NCBI RefSeq assembly: GCF_029433395.1
Contig: NZ_JAQTHW010000001.1
Span: 186,001-250,000 of the forward strand
Reading direction: 5' to 3'
Origin: Bifidobacterium sp. ESL0763
GTDB taxonomy: Bacteria; Actinomycetota; Actinomycetes; Actinomycetales; Bifidobacteriaceae
Length of the DNA: 64,000 nt
Shown here piece after piece: positions 9,401 through 17,500 of this stretch. The notes under the pieces were generated by a model that saw only the letters and a program-made list of their open reading frames with translations, was not told the DNA's origin and did no database searches. Made by a program: the position numbers and the translations under genes. Within the stretch, counting starts at the first letter, position 1, and each line of letters starts with the position of its first letter.

Positions 9401-10160
9401 GAACGTGCCCCAGGGCACGGTCGGCACGCGTGCGCAGACCGATCCCTCGGTCCTCGCCTCGCTCGACCAGACGTCCGGCCCGCAGGAGGCCTGGAGCCAG
9501 TTCGGCCTGCTCTATATGGACGCGGCGGGCACCCAGTCGCCGACGGCCACCGAGAAGGTCGGCACGCGCATCGCCACCGGTTCGGTATCGGTCACCAAGA
9601 AGGTCGAGGGCGCCACCGGCTATGCCCCGGCGAGGATCAACGGCGCGGTCTCCTGTAAGGACGCCGACGGTGACCCCATGACCTTCGGCGGCCGCTCGCA
9701 GGGCCTGGTGGCCCTGAACCGCAAGGGTGATGGCACCTACGCTCCCGGCCGCATCTCGGGCATCCCGATGAGCGTGGACGCCTCCGGCAACGGTTCCACC
9801 TCCTGCGTGGTCTCCGAAGAGGGCTATACCGGCCAGTTCGGCGAGGTCAAGCGCGTGGTGGAGGTCAACGGCGATGGCAACACCTCCGACTCCGACACCA
9901 TGGGCATCGAGAGCCCCGACACGCTCGACGGTGACAACAAGCCGACCAACGAGGTCGTGGACGCGCAGTCCGCCCTCATCACCAACACCTACGTCCCGCC
10001 GAGCCCGAGCAATGGCGACGGTAGCGACAGCCGCAACGGCAAGGGCCGCATGGGCTCCACCGGCGCGGCCATCGCGGCGGTCGTGGTGGTGGTCATCGTC
10101 CTGCTGGTGGCGGGCGGCGCGGTGTGGTTTATCCGCAAGCGCCACGAGAACAGGGGTTAG
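3444..10160 (+). CDS. giant secreted, C-terminally anchored surface protein (2238 aa)
   Basis: Very large cell-surface protein. The N-terminus has a long basic n-region, a hydrophobic core and a likely cleavage after ANA near residue 48. The body is repetitive: several ~250-300 residue units contain a W/F-x-x-FDF-type strand, a GATKVK(I/V)-Y strand and a V-GLRF-(V/T)-T strand, as in bacterial Ig-like or DUF11-like adhesive stalks. Around residues 2045-2180 there is a DUF5979-like domain (VTKKVEGA...). The C-terminus has the layout of a sorting signal: Ser/Gly linker, MGSTG, about 20 hydrophobic residues, then RKRHENRG. MGSTG departs from LPxTG at Leu and Pro, so covalent anchoring is uncertain and plain membrane anchoring is possible. 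I place the start at ATG 3444 after GGAAAGGA. A GTG at 3420 is less likely. Function: probable adhesin; ligand unknown. Confidence 0.85.
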   Translation: MRFSMLGDDDDKARGSARKPARKLKRLAAVAAATATLLVGGVVTANADDAAQSQPAASTSQSGQSSQTRGGGESQPGQGGDPAPSEPQYKYLGLTQTVSGDGHSDPNALQSGDVFLYQFDLRCSESNCVDVKLTDTLPAQLHGFQIVDLRVDSDLRGTVAWKEGETALGSQPATVGNATSFEVTPGQKFETANGVESGLVVNRTGTVTLKLKVPENFSPDDSRAHATIANSSTLSAANSKPCNGTSPITMDVETLLKGASTAAFDPTTSPYNAGGAEGLNLTVTNGSNVKVDKLTVQVPQDAGAADNAQQLGESNPFRYFDFAGFPGTATVMPAGATKVEVDAYVKDAGTGKWKWVKGTAANTFALPASVTAASKVGGLRFVYTGAMNSGATIPGGGHIALKLKQRASDRNDATNALFANLTTPTTVNATTQSSVAKGAQASDSVASDPTSVTLSPAELNVSVSESFAPGSHPAGNKAKATLIVTNGATGAADKMQVSAGKDFFDNDITFGGFDAITYPNGASGGKVVYHMLDGSADQTVTFASGAVPAAPSGKIKSFDVIFTSTPTDTNPNPIAAGAGSTIGYTVKSPHDFSFPSGQTSKAFTDKPAAKVFAHNGTNKAADAEPATMTLVKPQVRVTVNKTVNPTSAIPMGQKAVVALQEHTSTSSDYLRPRKLVVEDSWVAKSLDSSGHVMEGTANDSDDFWNAFDINSIQSTQVPSKTSLKVEVKVDGSWVTLDTSAETPDSHIYSLSNADLVSKLSAAHPGATPSDVVGIRFTLEAEPGATPFSGATAVSQYVCFTAREQKRDGSGPTDVLDNKDQKPTSYTYGTTTSLNAQGFTDDDQANPIVSNAVDSDPDPSNPKTAKIIVYKKVPPTTGEDYYKVNDWIAADFTDPEDSNNPGSAMDDIPSQSGRTTTAHLKWGVEQNMKNVTLKQSGDVGPYLDEPASSDAWGTVFDLQSIEPIDASDAAAYTNGWYLKYDVITKIRLYDSETRQWVVANPTDGSGQWQSANGSFKGYTLSDDEAGKMTGIEYSLKPNVARRAADLAAGVPYTPAVGSDEAHSSVVPSAVGEREFASTWKIRNVRKDCAADCLVVGKTPSNDVMHSQPQRVSLHANSFVAEDPVNHPNTLAYEAVNGSSINIKDFDAVVKEGDPTTSTIVVPPYGASSTYPTQSYDFKARNDAPNRASYLRLTVPSECADGSLPRCYTPNTAAGAKSDPFTSARVADMASGQLDSDDSTPNMFNRQDITKIELSSDDPGQVSLGDSVVYILHYTPTDYVNGKGTFRSEPMTAAAANALTEAQLKDVVGVSVTFQSPTPDVTGATLTNDNWVHIKVTTRARAAVRSTNKPFIPDGRHAGMVTEDETRTTAQIYAPATYTRGPVGKFVRSTVSYKTGVLKTSVSESIDPNNVLKANPQAPQTVTMNADSTDISVASTLSPTKVTLTSWPDGQSRATGATKTGEFWKDFDFTGLASITFPDGATKVKIGVYGPFGAGGAMAWKDGSDQGAVTAPATYDLPVPAAQYGQIQGLRFVFTNPGATTGALKLFSSSTDPSWSAQVQYKVVQRQQVRGGSQEVAYPGDTLNAASSEAESRIGGGNEDQTANADTAAQIRWSLGTAELALNEVANGANPDVGVGDLVPWDVTIANSGTGYINITTMTAQVPAHLMYTGQGGYDGSQPPTSFTPGEVDEVAGSGDFNTAPSVASDGTANTVTFTWQQGKNRMKPGERAVVRLWLEVEPGAVAGNPLTLPVTVLTEQHLDGTGPVAGTSALVDPVLDATGTNTIGAKTTAFVQTQSGEKIYIVEGVKGARSGAVNTIDSAQSCAPLLTGLDGHSYYRAPCRANTAVGGTDDWALHMVNAGSTSFKQAQFFEQLPASHDKMIAASGNDRGSGYRPELTKAPKVVGAPDGTTKIIEVTTAAQACVGTWDTLPGNSATPANAACSADAWTVASSGTDWSQVTGLRVTLDFTGTSAGVLNPGESADVVYTTRNVPQGTVGTRAQTDPSVLASLDQTSGPQEAWSQFGLLYMDAAGTQSPTATEKVGTRIATGSVSVTKKVEGATGYAPARINGAVSCKDADGDPMTFGGRSQGLVALNRKGDGTYAPGRISGIPMSVDASGNGSTSCVVSEEGYTGQFGEVKRVVEVNGDGNTSDSDTMGIESPDTLDGDNKPTNEVVDAQSALITNTYVPPSPSNGDGSDSRNGKGRMGSTGAAIAAVVVVVIVLLVAGGAVWFIRKRHENRG

Positions 10161-10210
10161 ATGATCGATAGGTGAGTCAGGTGGTCGTCTCGCGCAGGCG
10201 GCCGCCACCC

Positions 10211-10283
10211 CGATCGGCGGGCGGATCCGGCAACATGGCCACAGCGGCTGTGCGACCCGGGTCCGCCCGCCGATTTGTATTTG
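10211..10283 (+). terminator. terminator of the giant surface protein gene
   Basis: Long hairpin with near-perfect 18-bp arms (ATCGGCGGGCGGATCCGG at about 10213-10230 and its complement at 10257-10274) enclosing a smaller CACAGC/GCTGTG hairpin, then TTTGTATTT. Confidence 0.7.
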
Positions 10284-10576
10284 GCCCGGGGAGTTCATGG
10301 CGGAGCGGTCATGGCGCTCACGGAACTTGATGAAATGCGTGAAAAACGTACATGGGAACAATGTCCAAAACGCTCAATTATTGGCACCGCGTTTCATGCC
10401 GTTTAGCACCGATTTTCCGCAGTTCGGATTTTAAATGTGATGCAAACGACACAAATGTGTTATCTATGGATGCACATATGTGATTGTTCCGGCAGGAAGC
10501 GTTCCGCCGCTCAAGGGGTGCGGGGAAGCGTGGCCGGGCTGGAATCCGTATCGAGAACATGAGCAGAGAGGGAATC
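10284..10576. promoter_or_regulatory. upstream region of the BspA-like protein
   Basis: The 290 bp hold no gene. The segment 10430-10480 is A+T-rich with repeated AAATGTG/ACAAATGTG words and is the likeliest promoter zone. AGAGAGGGA at about 10566 is the ribosome binding site of the next gene. Confidence 0.4.
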
Positions 10577-12808
10577 ATGAAATCGTGGAGAACAGCGGCG
10601 ATCGGTCTTGCGGTCGCTTCCGCCATGGTCGTCGTCCCGGTGATGGCATCGGCTAACGAGGACGCCTCGGACGCGCCGGCGCAGCAGCAGACCACACAGA
10701 CCACACAGACCGTGACGAAGACGGAGCATGCGGTGGCCTCCTCCCCGGCCGCCAGCCCGAAAGCTCAGTCCAATGACGCCGGTCGTTCGCAGTCCGCCAA
10801 CAAGCCGCAGGCGCAGGGGGATCCCGACGCGAGCATGGCGCTCAAGGTGGTTGATTCGTGCCCGGTTATCATCGACCCGACGACCCAGCCGTCGGCGCTC
10901 TATTTCGACCGTGCTGATGCGACGGTGCTGCATGTGTGCCCGGGCGTGATGGTGCGCACTGGCAATAGGAGTAATTACTACTATAAGGGTGTGATTTATA
11001 ATGCGGTCGAGGCGGCTAGCCCAGGTGCATCGTCGCGTATCAAGCGCGTGGTCTTCGACGACCCGGCGAACACCCATTTGGCCGGCTACGTCAGCCGTAT
11101 GTTCGCAAGCTTGGAGAACGTCGTCTCGTTCGATGGCATCGGGCGGATCGACACCAGCCAGGCGACTGATATTTCTGAATTGTTCGCAGATGACGGTTCG
11201 GTGACCTCGTTGCCTATCACCTCGTGGAATACTTCAAAGGTCGGTACGGATGAAGATGGCGATGGGTCGACGGAAGGCATGTTCGCCAGTGACGGCGCAT
11301 TGACCTCGCTCGACCTGCATACCGGTCCGAACGGCCAATGGGATGTTTCTCATGTGGAGTCGATGGCTTATATGTTTGAAGGCGTTTTCGATTATTATGG
11401 CGGTGGCACTTGCATCGACCACCTGAAGACTATTGATTTGCGTGGATGGGACACCAGCGCTGTCTATAGCATGGGAGAAATGTTCTATGGTCGAGGGGAT
11501 CTGGCGGAAATCAAAGGCATCGACCACTGGGATGTTTCTAACTGTCTTAGCTTCGAGGGCATGTTCCGGTATGATGTTTCGTTGCAGTTAGTCGGTCTGG
11601 GTGGGTGGCACCCAATGGAGAACGATGAGTGGGCTATCAATACGGATAGCATGTTCGATGAGACGGGGATTACTGAGCTTGATTTATCGGGACTGCGTAA
11701 CAGCAGCTTCTTCAGCGCGATGGAAGGGAGCTTCCCGCAGTCAGTCAGGAAAATCGTTGTCGGCCCGGACACGGTGTTCCTTCCTTATCATGATTTCAAA
11801 ACTGAAATCAATGCCGGTATGAAGTGTACGGATTTTGACTACTTCAACTGCGTGGCGGACCCCGCATATACGGGGCATTGGCTGCAGCTTTCGCCTGATG
11901 ACGATGGCACCGGTCTGCCGGCGTGGGTGAGCCCGTCGGACAACGGTCTGGCAAGTCTCGGATATGCATGTAGTGGCATAGGTTGTTCCGACGCAGAACT
12001 CGCTGAACGCATCACCCAATCCAACAAGCCGGGCAGCGGCGTTGGGCCGGGCACGTATCTGTGGCAGCAGTCGAAGATCGTGATCAGCTATCTGCCGAAC
12101 GCTCCGAAAGACACGACGGTGTCGATGAACGGCACGCCTGGCGCGCTGATTCCGCAGCAGGTGCAGGACGCCGGCAACGCCGACAGGAGCCTGACGCCGA
12201 ACGTGACGCCGAACCCGCAGGGAACGTATACGGCCGTCGGCTGGCGCGTGGCCAGCTGGAACACGAAGGCCGATGGCAGCGGCAAGACCATCAGCGTCTC
12301 CAACCCTGAAAAGGTCCACTTCCACTCTGGCGACATCACGCTGTATGCGCAGTGGGAGAGCGTCCCGGTCAATGTGAACGTGACACCGGTGCCTTCCAGC
12401 CCCAGCAATCCGAACCCGAACCCGGCTCCGAACCGCGGTCCCGCTCCGGCTCCGGCCCCTGCTCCAAGCAGCGGCCCCGCCGTGCTGGCTCTGGTTCCTT
12501 CGCCTGTGGCGGCGCAGTCGCATGACGGCGTGCAGGCCGGTCCGAAGGCGTTGCCGGGCGCTCGTAGTGGCAACGTGTGCGAGACCGCGTGGCAGGGTTC
12601 CGCTCGTGGCGGTGTGATTCCCGCGGCCGTGCGCTGCTCGACCGATGCGCAGGAGTCGGCGTTGGCACCCGCTGCCAGCCATCGTGTGGCGTCGCCGTTG
12701 CTTGCGGTCCTGCTGTTCCTGCTGTTGCTCCTGCTGCTGGCGATGCTGGTCTCGCGGCGTCAGAAGAGCATGTTCCCGGTCCGTCACGCGGCCACCGAAT
12801 GGCAGTGA
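10577..12808 (+). CDS. BspA/DUF285-type surface protein
   Basis: 743 aa secreted protein. Signal peptide: MKSWRTAAIG plus a hydrophobic stretch ending VMASA near residue 25. A Gln/Thr/Ala-rich linker follows. Residues ~156-435 carry DUF285 (BspA-like) leucine-rich-like units, recognised by repeated motifs such as ISELFA, SWNTSKV, GWDTSAVYSMGEMFYG and HWDVSNCLSFEGMF. Residues ~503-595 resemble an InlB B-repeat (Listeria-Bacteroides repeat: VGWRVASWNTKADGSG...ITLYAQW). Then come a Pro-rich linker (NPNPNPAPNRGPAPAPAP), a C-terminal membrane segment and a RRQK tail. No LPxTG is present, so membrane anchoring is more likely than sortase anchoring. BspA-like proteins are adhesins in other genera. 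The start is ATG 10577 after AGAGGGA. Confidence 0.83.
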   Translation: MKSWRTAAIGLAVASAMVVVPVMASANEDASDAPAQQQTTQTTQTVTKTEHAVASSPAASPKAQSNDAGRSQSANKPQAQGDPDASMALKVVDSCPVIIDPTTQPSALYFDRADATVLHVCPGVMVRTGNRSNYYYKGVIYNAVEAASPGASSRIKRVVFDDPANTHLAGYVSRMFASLENVVSFDGIGRIDTSQATDISELFADDGSVTSLPITSWNTSKVGTDEDGDGSTEGMFASDGALTSLDLHTGPNGQWDVSHVESMAYMFEGVFDYYGGGTCIDHLKTIDLRGWDTSAVYSMGEMFYGRGDLAEIKGIDHWDVSNCLSFEGMFRYDVSLQLVGLGGWHPMENDEWAINTDSMFDETGITELDLSGLRNSSFFSAMEGSFPQSVRKIVVGPDTVFLPYHDFKTEINAGMKCTDFDYFNCVADPAYTGHWLQLSPDDDGTGLPAWVSPSDNGLASLGYACSGIGCSDAELAERITQSNKPGSGVGPGTYLWQQSKIVISYLPNAPKDTTVSMNGTPGALIPQQVQDAGNADRSLTPNVTPNPQGTYTAVGWRVASWNTKADGSGKTISVSNPEKVHFHSGDITLYAQWESVPVNVNVTPVPSSPSNPNPNPAPNRGPAPAPAPAPSSGPAVLALVPSPVAAQSHDGVQAGPKALPGARSGNVCETAWQGSARGGVIPAAVRCSTDAQESALAPAASHRVASPLLAVLLFLLLLLLLAMLVSRRQKSMFPVRHAATEWQ

Positions 12809-12853
12809 CGTGCACACGGTGCGCCGGCCATAGGGCCTGACGCTTGAGAGAGG

Positions 12854-12887
12854 GGCGCATGCCGGTCTAACCGGTGTGCGCCTTTCG
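12854..12887 (+). terminator. terminator of the BspA-like gene
   Basis: Arms GGCGCATGCCGGT (12854-12866) and ACCGGTGTGCGCC (12870-12882) pair almost fully around a 3-nt loop and are followed by TTT. Confidence 0.7.
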
Positions 12888-13428
12888 CTGTCGCTGGCCT
12901 GTCACCGGCGATCTCGCCAAGTGTGCTTGGTCCGGAGGCTTGCCCCATCGTGCGTCGGTTTGACCCGTACCAGTGCCGACTCGGCCGCCATCGACTCATT
13001 CCGGCGAACCCGCGCCCGCTTGGCTAGCTCCCTCCCGACGAGCCCCAATCGCGGTGGCGCTGGTTCGGTTCGGACCAGCGCCCACGATGCCTGAGGCTCC
13101 TGCTTGGTTCGCCTGGTCCTCTCTGCCTGCTTGGCCCGCTCTGCCCGCTTGGCCTCCATGGTCTGCTTGATCCGCTTAGTCCGCTTGGCCTGCTTGGTCC
13201 GCAACGGTGCCGGCTGGTCAATGTCCTTTCAATCGAGGGTGGCAGTCGGCCGGCTGACGTCCATTCGTTCGCTGGAGTCCTGCCAATTTCGTCGTGCCGC
13301 GTTCTTCTCGTATCGTCGCCGGATTCGTTCTGCCAACGCCCGCCGATTTGACCGCCGAACAGTTTTGCGCCTGTCCGAATAGTGAAACATGACCGGCAGC
13401 GCCGCCCGGCCGCGCTTATTGTGCAAGC
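12888..13428. other. gene-free region with a 9-bp degenerate repeat
   Basis: No gene supported. Between about 13105 and 13200 a degenerate 9-bp unit of the type YGCTTGGYC repeats many times. The minus-strand frame through it is pure Lys/Arg/Glu/Ala low complexity and is probably not a protein. Confidence 0.5.
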
Positions 13429-13430
13429 TA

Positions 13431-13446
13431 ACGAGCAAACGCTCGT
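13431..13446. promoter_or_regulatory. 16-bp perfect inverted repeat upstream of the leader ORF
   Basis: ACGAGC-AAAC-GCTCGT. Its position 35 bp before the leader peptide start suggests an operator, although a weak hairpin is also possible. Confidence 0.4.
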
Positions 13447-13481
13447 GGGATTTTGGTAGATGCCGGAAGGAGGACGCTACG

Positions 13482-13538
13482 ATGACCAAGCTCAATATGT
13501 CAGCACGAATTATTAGCCCGTCTTCGTTGGCGGCCTGA
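13482..13538 (+). CDS. 18-aa putative leader peptide
   Basis: Short frame encoding MTKLNMSARIISPSSLAA, preceded by a very strong ribosome binding site (GGAAGGAGG, about 8 nt before the ATG). It contains four Ser, three Ala and adjacent Ile-Ile. It is followed within 120 nt by RNA segments able to form alternative hairpins, the last a clear intrinsic terminator. This is the layout of an amino-acid attenuator. The next gene in the direction of transcription is the MHS symporter at 14056. The peptide itself matches no leader I know, so the sensed amino acid is unknown. Confidence 0.5.
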   Translation: MTKLNMSARIISPSSLAA

Positions 13539-13556
13539 TTTCAGCATTCAGTTTGA

Positions 13557-13663
13557 GCCCCGCCAATGAAGGCAGGGCGAACAAGCACAACGTCGATCAG
13601 ACGAGATATCAGCTTTTCGGATTAGTCTTCGAGCCCTGCATTCACCAGCAGGGCTCATTTTGT
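13557..13663 (+). terminator. attenuator-like set of alternative hairpins
   Basis: Segment 1 GCCCCGCC (13557-13564), segment 2 GGCAGGGC (13571-13578), segment 3 GAGCCCTGC (13631-13639) and segment 4 GCAGGGCTC (13648-13656), then ATTTTG. 1:2 and 3:4 can pair. 3:4 is a perfect 9-bp terminator stem. Segment 2 (GCAGGGC) is also complementary to segment 3 (GCCCTGC), giving an antiterminator. Confidence 0.6.
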
Positions 13664-13817
13664 TGTCGCGCCCCAAAAGGCCACCGTGATGGCACCAGCC
13701 TCCCGCGCATCGTTCCCTGCGAACGGTTGCGTGGCGGTGCCGATCTCCCATAGCCAACGAATAACCAGATAACTCAATAACCATAACCGAACAGACGAAA
13801 CAGCTGAATTGCCGAGG

Positions 13818-13950
13818 GTGTCCAGGATGTCCAGAAGCATCCGGCGACGTCCAGGACGGATATCCAGAAGAAATCCAGGACATCCACAAGAAATATCCGG
13901 CGACGTCCAGGACGCGATATCCAGGACGCGGCATCCAGAAGCAATCCACG
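13818..13950. repeat. degenerate ATCCAG / GTCCAGGACG repeats
   Basis: A cluster of short words (TCCAGGACG, TCCAGAAG) that includes a 20-bp exact repeat starting at 13839 and 13894. It lies directly upstream of the MHS symporter. Its role is unknown. Confidence 0.6.
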
Positions 13951-14055
13951 GATTCGCCCCGACCCGATCCGCTTGCCAGAGCGCGAAGCGCCAACGGCAA
14001 GGCAGGGTCAACAAGGGCGAAAGCGGTGCGGGAGAGCACCGGAGGAGAGAACATC

Positions 14056-15429
14056 ATGACATCGGTCGACATGACTGCGAACGGCGGTGGCGCCACCAGC
14101 GCCGCGGCTCGACAGGCGAAACTCAAGGAGATGGCCCACGATTCGGTGGGCACCGTGATCGCCGCCTCGATGGTGGGCACGGCCATCGAGTTCTACGACT
14201 TCTACGCCTACGGCACCGCCTCGGCGAACTACTTCCCGAAGATCTTCTTCTCCGACAAGACCAACCCCACCGTGGCGCTCTTGGTGAGCCTGCTGACCTT
14301 CGGCATCGCCTTCGTCGCCCGCCCGCTCGGCTCGCTGGTCTTCGGCCACTTCGGCGACCGCATGGGCCGCAAGACCACGCTGGTGGTCAGCCTGATGACC
14401 ATGGGCATCGCCACGTTCCTCATCGGCTGCCTGCCGACCTACAGCCAGTGGGGCCTGCTCGCGGTCTTCGTGCTCTGCCTCTGCCGCTTCATCCAAGGCA
14501 TCGGCCTGGGCGGCGAATGGTCGGGCGCGGCGCTGGTCGCCACCGAGAACGCCCCGGCCAACAAGCGTGCGCTCTACGGCTCGTTCCCCGAGCTCGGCGC
14601 GCCCATCGGCTTCTTCCTCTCCAACGGCACCTACTTCCTGCTCGAATCGTTCTGCGACGAGAGCCAGATGCTCGCCTGGGGCTGGCGCGTGCCGTTCCTG
14701 CTCTCCGCCGTCCTGGTGGTGATTGGCCTGGTCGTGCGCGTCCATATGGAGGAGACCCCGATCTTCCGCCTCGCCCAGGAGCAGAAGAAGACCGTCAAGT
14801 CGCCGCTCGTCGAGGTCTTCCGCACCAGCTGGCGCCAGGTCCTGCAGGCCACCTTCATCGTCGCGGTCACCTACACCCTCTTCTACACGCTGGCCACCTG
14901 GTCGCTCGCCTGGGGCACCAAGCCCAAGGGCGAGGGCGGCGGCGGCCTCGGCTTCACCAACCGCGAGTACCTGCTGATGCTCATGGTCGCCATCTGCGTC
15001 TTCGCCGCGTTCATCGTGCTCTCGTGCGTCTACGCCGACCGCCTGGGCCGCCGCCGCGTGCTGATGTTCTCGGCCGCCGCGCTGGTCGTCTTCTCGTTCG
15101 TCTTCCCCTACCTGCTGATGGGCCACCGCAACTTCGCCCAGATCATGGTCTTCCTGTGCGTCGGCTTCGCCCTGATGGGCATCGCCTTCGGCCCGGTCGG
15201 CGCGATCCTGCCCGAGCTCTTCAGCGCCAACGTCCGCTACTCCGGCTCCGGCCTGGGGTACAACCTCGCGGCCATCGTCGGCGCGGCCTTCGTGCCCACC
15301 ATCGCCACCTGGCTCTCCTCGCACTGGGGCGTGCGTTCCGTCGGGCTCTACATGGCCGTGATGGCCGTGTGCTGCCTGGTCGCCCTGCTCACCTGCAAGG
15401 AGACCAAGGACACCGACTTCACCGCCTGA
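14056..15429 (+). CDS. MHS-family MFS metabolite:proton symporter
   Basis: 457 aa, about 12 membrane segments. It belongs to the metabolite:H+ symporter (MHS) branch of the major facilitator superfamily, the group of ProP, ShiA and KgtP. Evidence: the opening GTAIEFYDFYAYGTA, the MFS signature FGHFGDRMGRK near residue 95, the conserved RFIQGIGLGGEWSGAALVATE near residue 150, and FAD..GRR in the second half. MHS proteins import organic acids, betaines or proline; the substrate cannot be read from sequence. The start is ATG 14056 after GGAGGAGA. It is monocistronic and may be governed by the upstream attenuator-like element. Confidence 0.9.
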   Translation: MTSVDMTANGGGATSAAARQAKLKEMAHDSVGTVIAASMVGTAIEFYDFYAYGTASANYFPKIFFSDKTNPTVALLVSLLTFGIAFVARPLGSLVFGHFGDRMGRKTTLVVSLMTMGIATFLIGCLPTYSQWGLLAVFVLCLCRFIQGIGLGGEWSGAALVATENAPANKRALYGSFPELGAPIGFFLSNGTYFLLESFCDESQMLAWGWRVPFLLSAVLVVIGLVVRVHMEETPIFRLAQEQKKTVKSPLVEVFRTSWRQVLQATFIVAVTYTLFYTLATWSLAWGTKPKGEGGGGLGFTNREYLLMLMVAICVFAAFIVLSCVYADRLGRRRVLMFSAAALVVFSFVFPYLLMGHRNFAQIMVFLCVGFALMGIAFGPVGAILPELFSANVRYSGSGLGYNLAAIVGAAFVPTIATWLSSHWGVRSVGLYMAVMAVCCLVALLTCKETKDTDFTA

Positions 15430-15487
15430 TGCCGAATGGCCCGCTGCCGCCGGGCGCTTTCCGCATCGGCGTCGGTCCAGTCATCGG

Positions 15488-15581
15488 TTTGTAGCTTTTC
15501 GATTGTGCAAAGCTACAAATCGATGACGGGGAGTCCCCTAAACATGCATTTGTAGCTTCAGACTTTTGATCGGCTACAAAT
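15488..15581. repeat. two copies of a TTTGTAGC-N16-GCTACAAA palindrome
   Basis: Copy 1 has arms at 15488-15495 and 15512-15519; copy 2 at 15549-15556 and 15573-15581. Both have the same 16-nt spacer length with different spacer sequences, and they sit 61 bp apart. A fixed spacer with variable sequence suggests protein binding more than a simple terminator, although copy 1 could also end the symporter transcript. Confidence 0.75.
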
Positions 15582-15769
15582 GTGGTCCGTGGCGGCCGGG
15601 TGGTGGCAGCTGCGGCGGCCGAGCCCGGGTAAGCGGCAGCAAACTCAAGTTTCATAACTGAATATCGATAACTGAACAGAACAAATGTGAGGCTGGCTCG
15701 AGGTCTTGGGCGGTCCGGGACGATCCCGAAAATTGTTGTTCGATAATTGGACCATGGCGCGGCGAACGC

Positions 15770-15787
15770 TGTGACCCTGGTTACAAT
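15770..15787 (+). promoter_or_regulatory. possible ilvC promoter and overlapping operator
   Basis: TACAAT (15782-15787) is a good -10 hexamer, with no obvious -35. A 16-bp near-palindrome TGTGACCCTGGTTACA (15770-15785) overlaps it, so a regulator bound here could block initiation. The transcript would have a leader of about 110 nt. Confidence 0.4.
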
Positions 15788-15900
15788 GAGCAGCTAACGG
15801 GACAAAATCCCTTGTTGACCAAGAGCCAGTTTCTAGGCCCCGGCGGGCAGTTCGCCCGATCGCGGGGAATCAATAATGAATTATGCAAGGAGTGCATATT

Positions 15901-16956
<1,056 letters not shown>

Positions 16957-17038
16957 GCTTGTGCTCGCGTTGAGCGGGCTCGCGTCCACGCACTTCCCGG
17001 GGCCCTAGGGGCCGGGAGGGGCGAGAGATAAGAGAGTG

Positions 17039-17078
17039 GCGTTGTCACTGGGTTTCGGCCCGGTGGCAACGCTTTTTG
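17039..17078 (+). terminator. ilvC terminator
   Basis: Stem GCGTTG...CAC...GGG paired with CCC...GTG...CAACGC (17039-17072), then TTTTT. Confidence 0.85.
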
Positions 17079-17164
17079 CGTGCTCTGGCGGGCGCGGAAT
17101 TGTGGGGGACCGCGCGCCACGGATGGCGTTCCGGTCGATGAGGCGCTGCGTGCCGTGGACGGCG

Positions 17165-17500
17165 TGGAGCGCGAGGGAACGCGGCAGGATGCGGCTGGGC
17201 AGGTGGGTGTGCGAACACAGCGGGGTGTGGCTGAGCAGATGAGTGTGCTAATCCGGCGGGGCTCAGCCGAGCCAGTGAGTGTGTGAACGCGGCAGGGTGC
17301 GGCTGAGCAGGTGGGTGTGTGAACACGGCAGGGTGCGGCTGGGCAGGTGAGTGTGTGAACACGGCAGGGCGCAGCTGAGCGGGTTGGTATGCGAACATAG
17401 CGGGGCGTAGCTGAGTAGGTGAGTGTGTGAACACTTGGCTAGGCAGGTGAGTGTTCGAACGCAGCGGGGCGCAGCTGAGTCGCTGAGTGTGCGAACAGGG
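17165..17500. repeat. 36-bp minisatellite, about nine to ten copies
   Basis: The anchor word GAAC recurs at 17177, 17213, (variant 17249), 17285, 17321, 17357, 17393, 17429, 17457 and 17493. The spacing is exactly 36 bp apart from one 28-bp unit. The consensus is like GAACACGGCAGGGTGCGG followed by CTGAGCAGGTGAGTGTGT. Copies are contiguous, so this is not a CRISPR array. Two minus-strand frames stay open through it (12-residue repeats), which argues against one being a real protein. Confidence 0.9.

Noticed and set aside
12902-13204. Lys/Arg/Glu-rich minus-strand frame
   Set aside because: Pure low complexity arising from a 9-bp DNA repeat; no start signal.
13548-14186. Minus-strand frames across the attenuator and symporter start
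   Set aside because: They cross a clear terminator and the start of a well-supported plus-strand gene, with no recognisable domain.
17165-17500. Possible CRISPR array (36-bp period)
   Set aside because: Units are contiguous with no unique spacers, and no cas genes are nearby.
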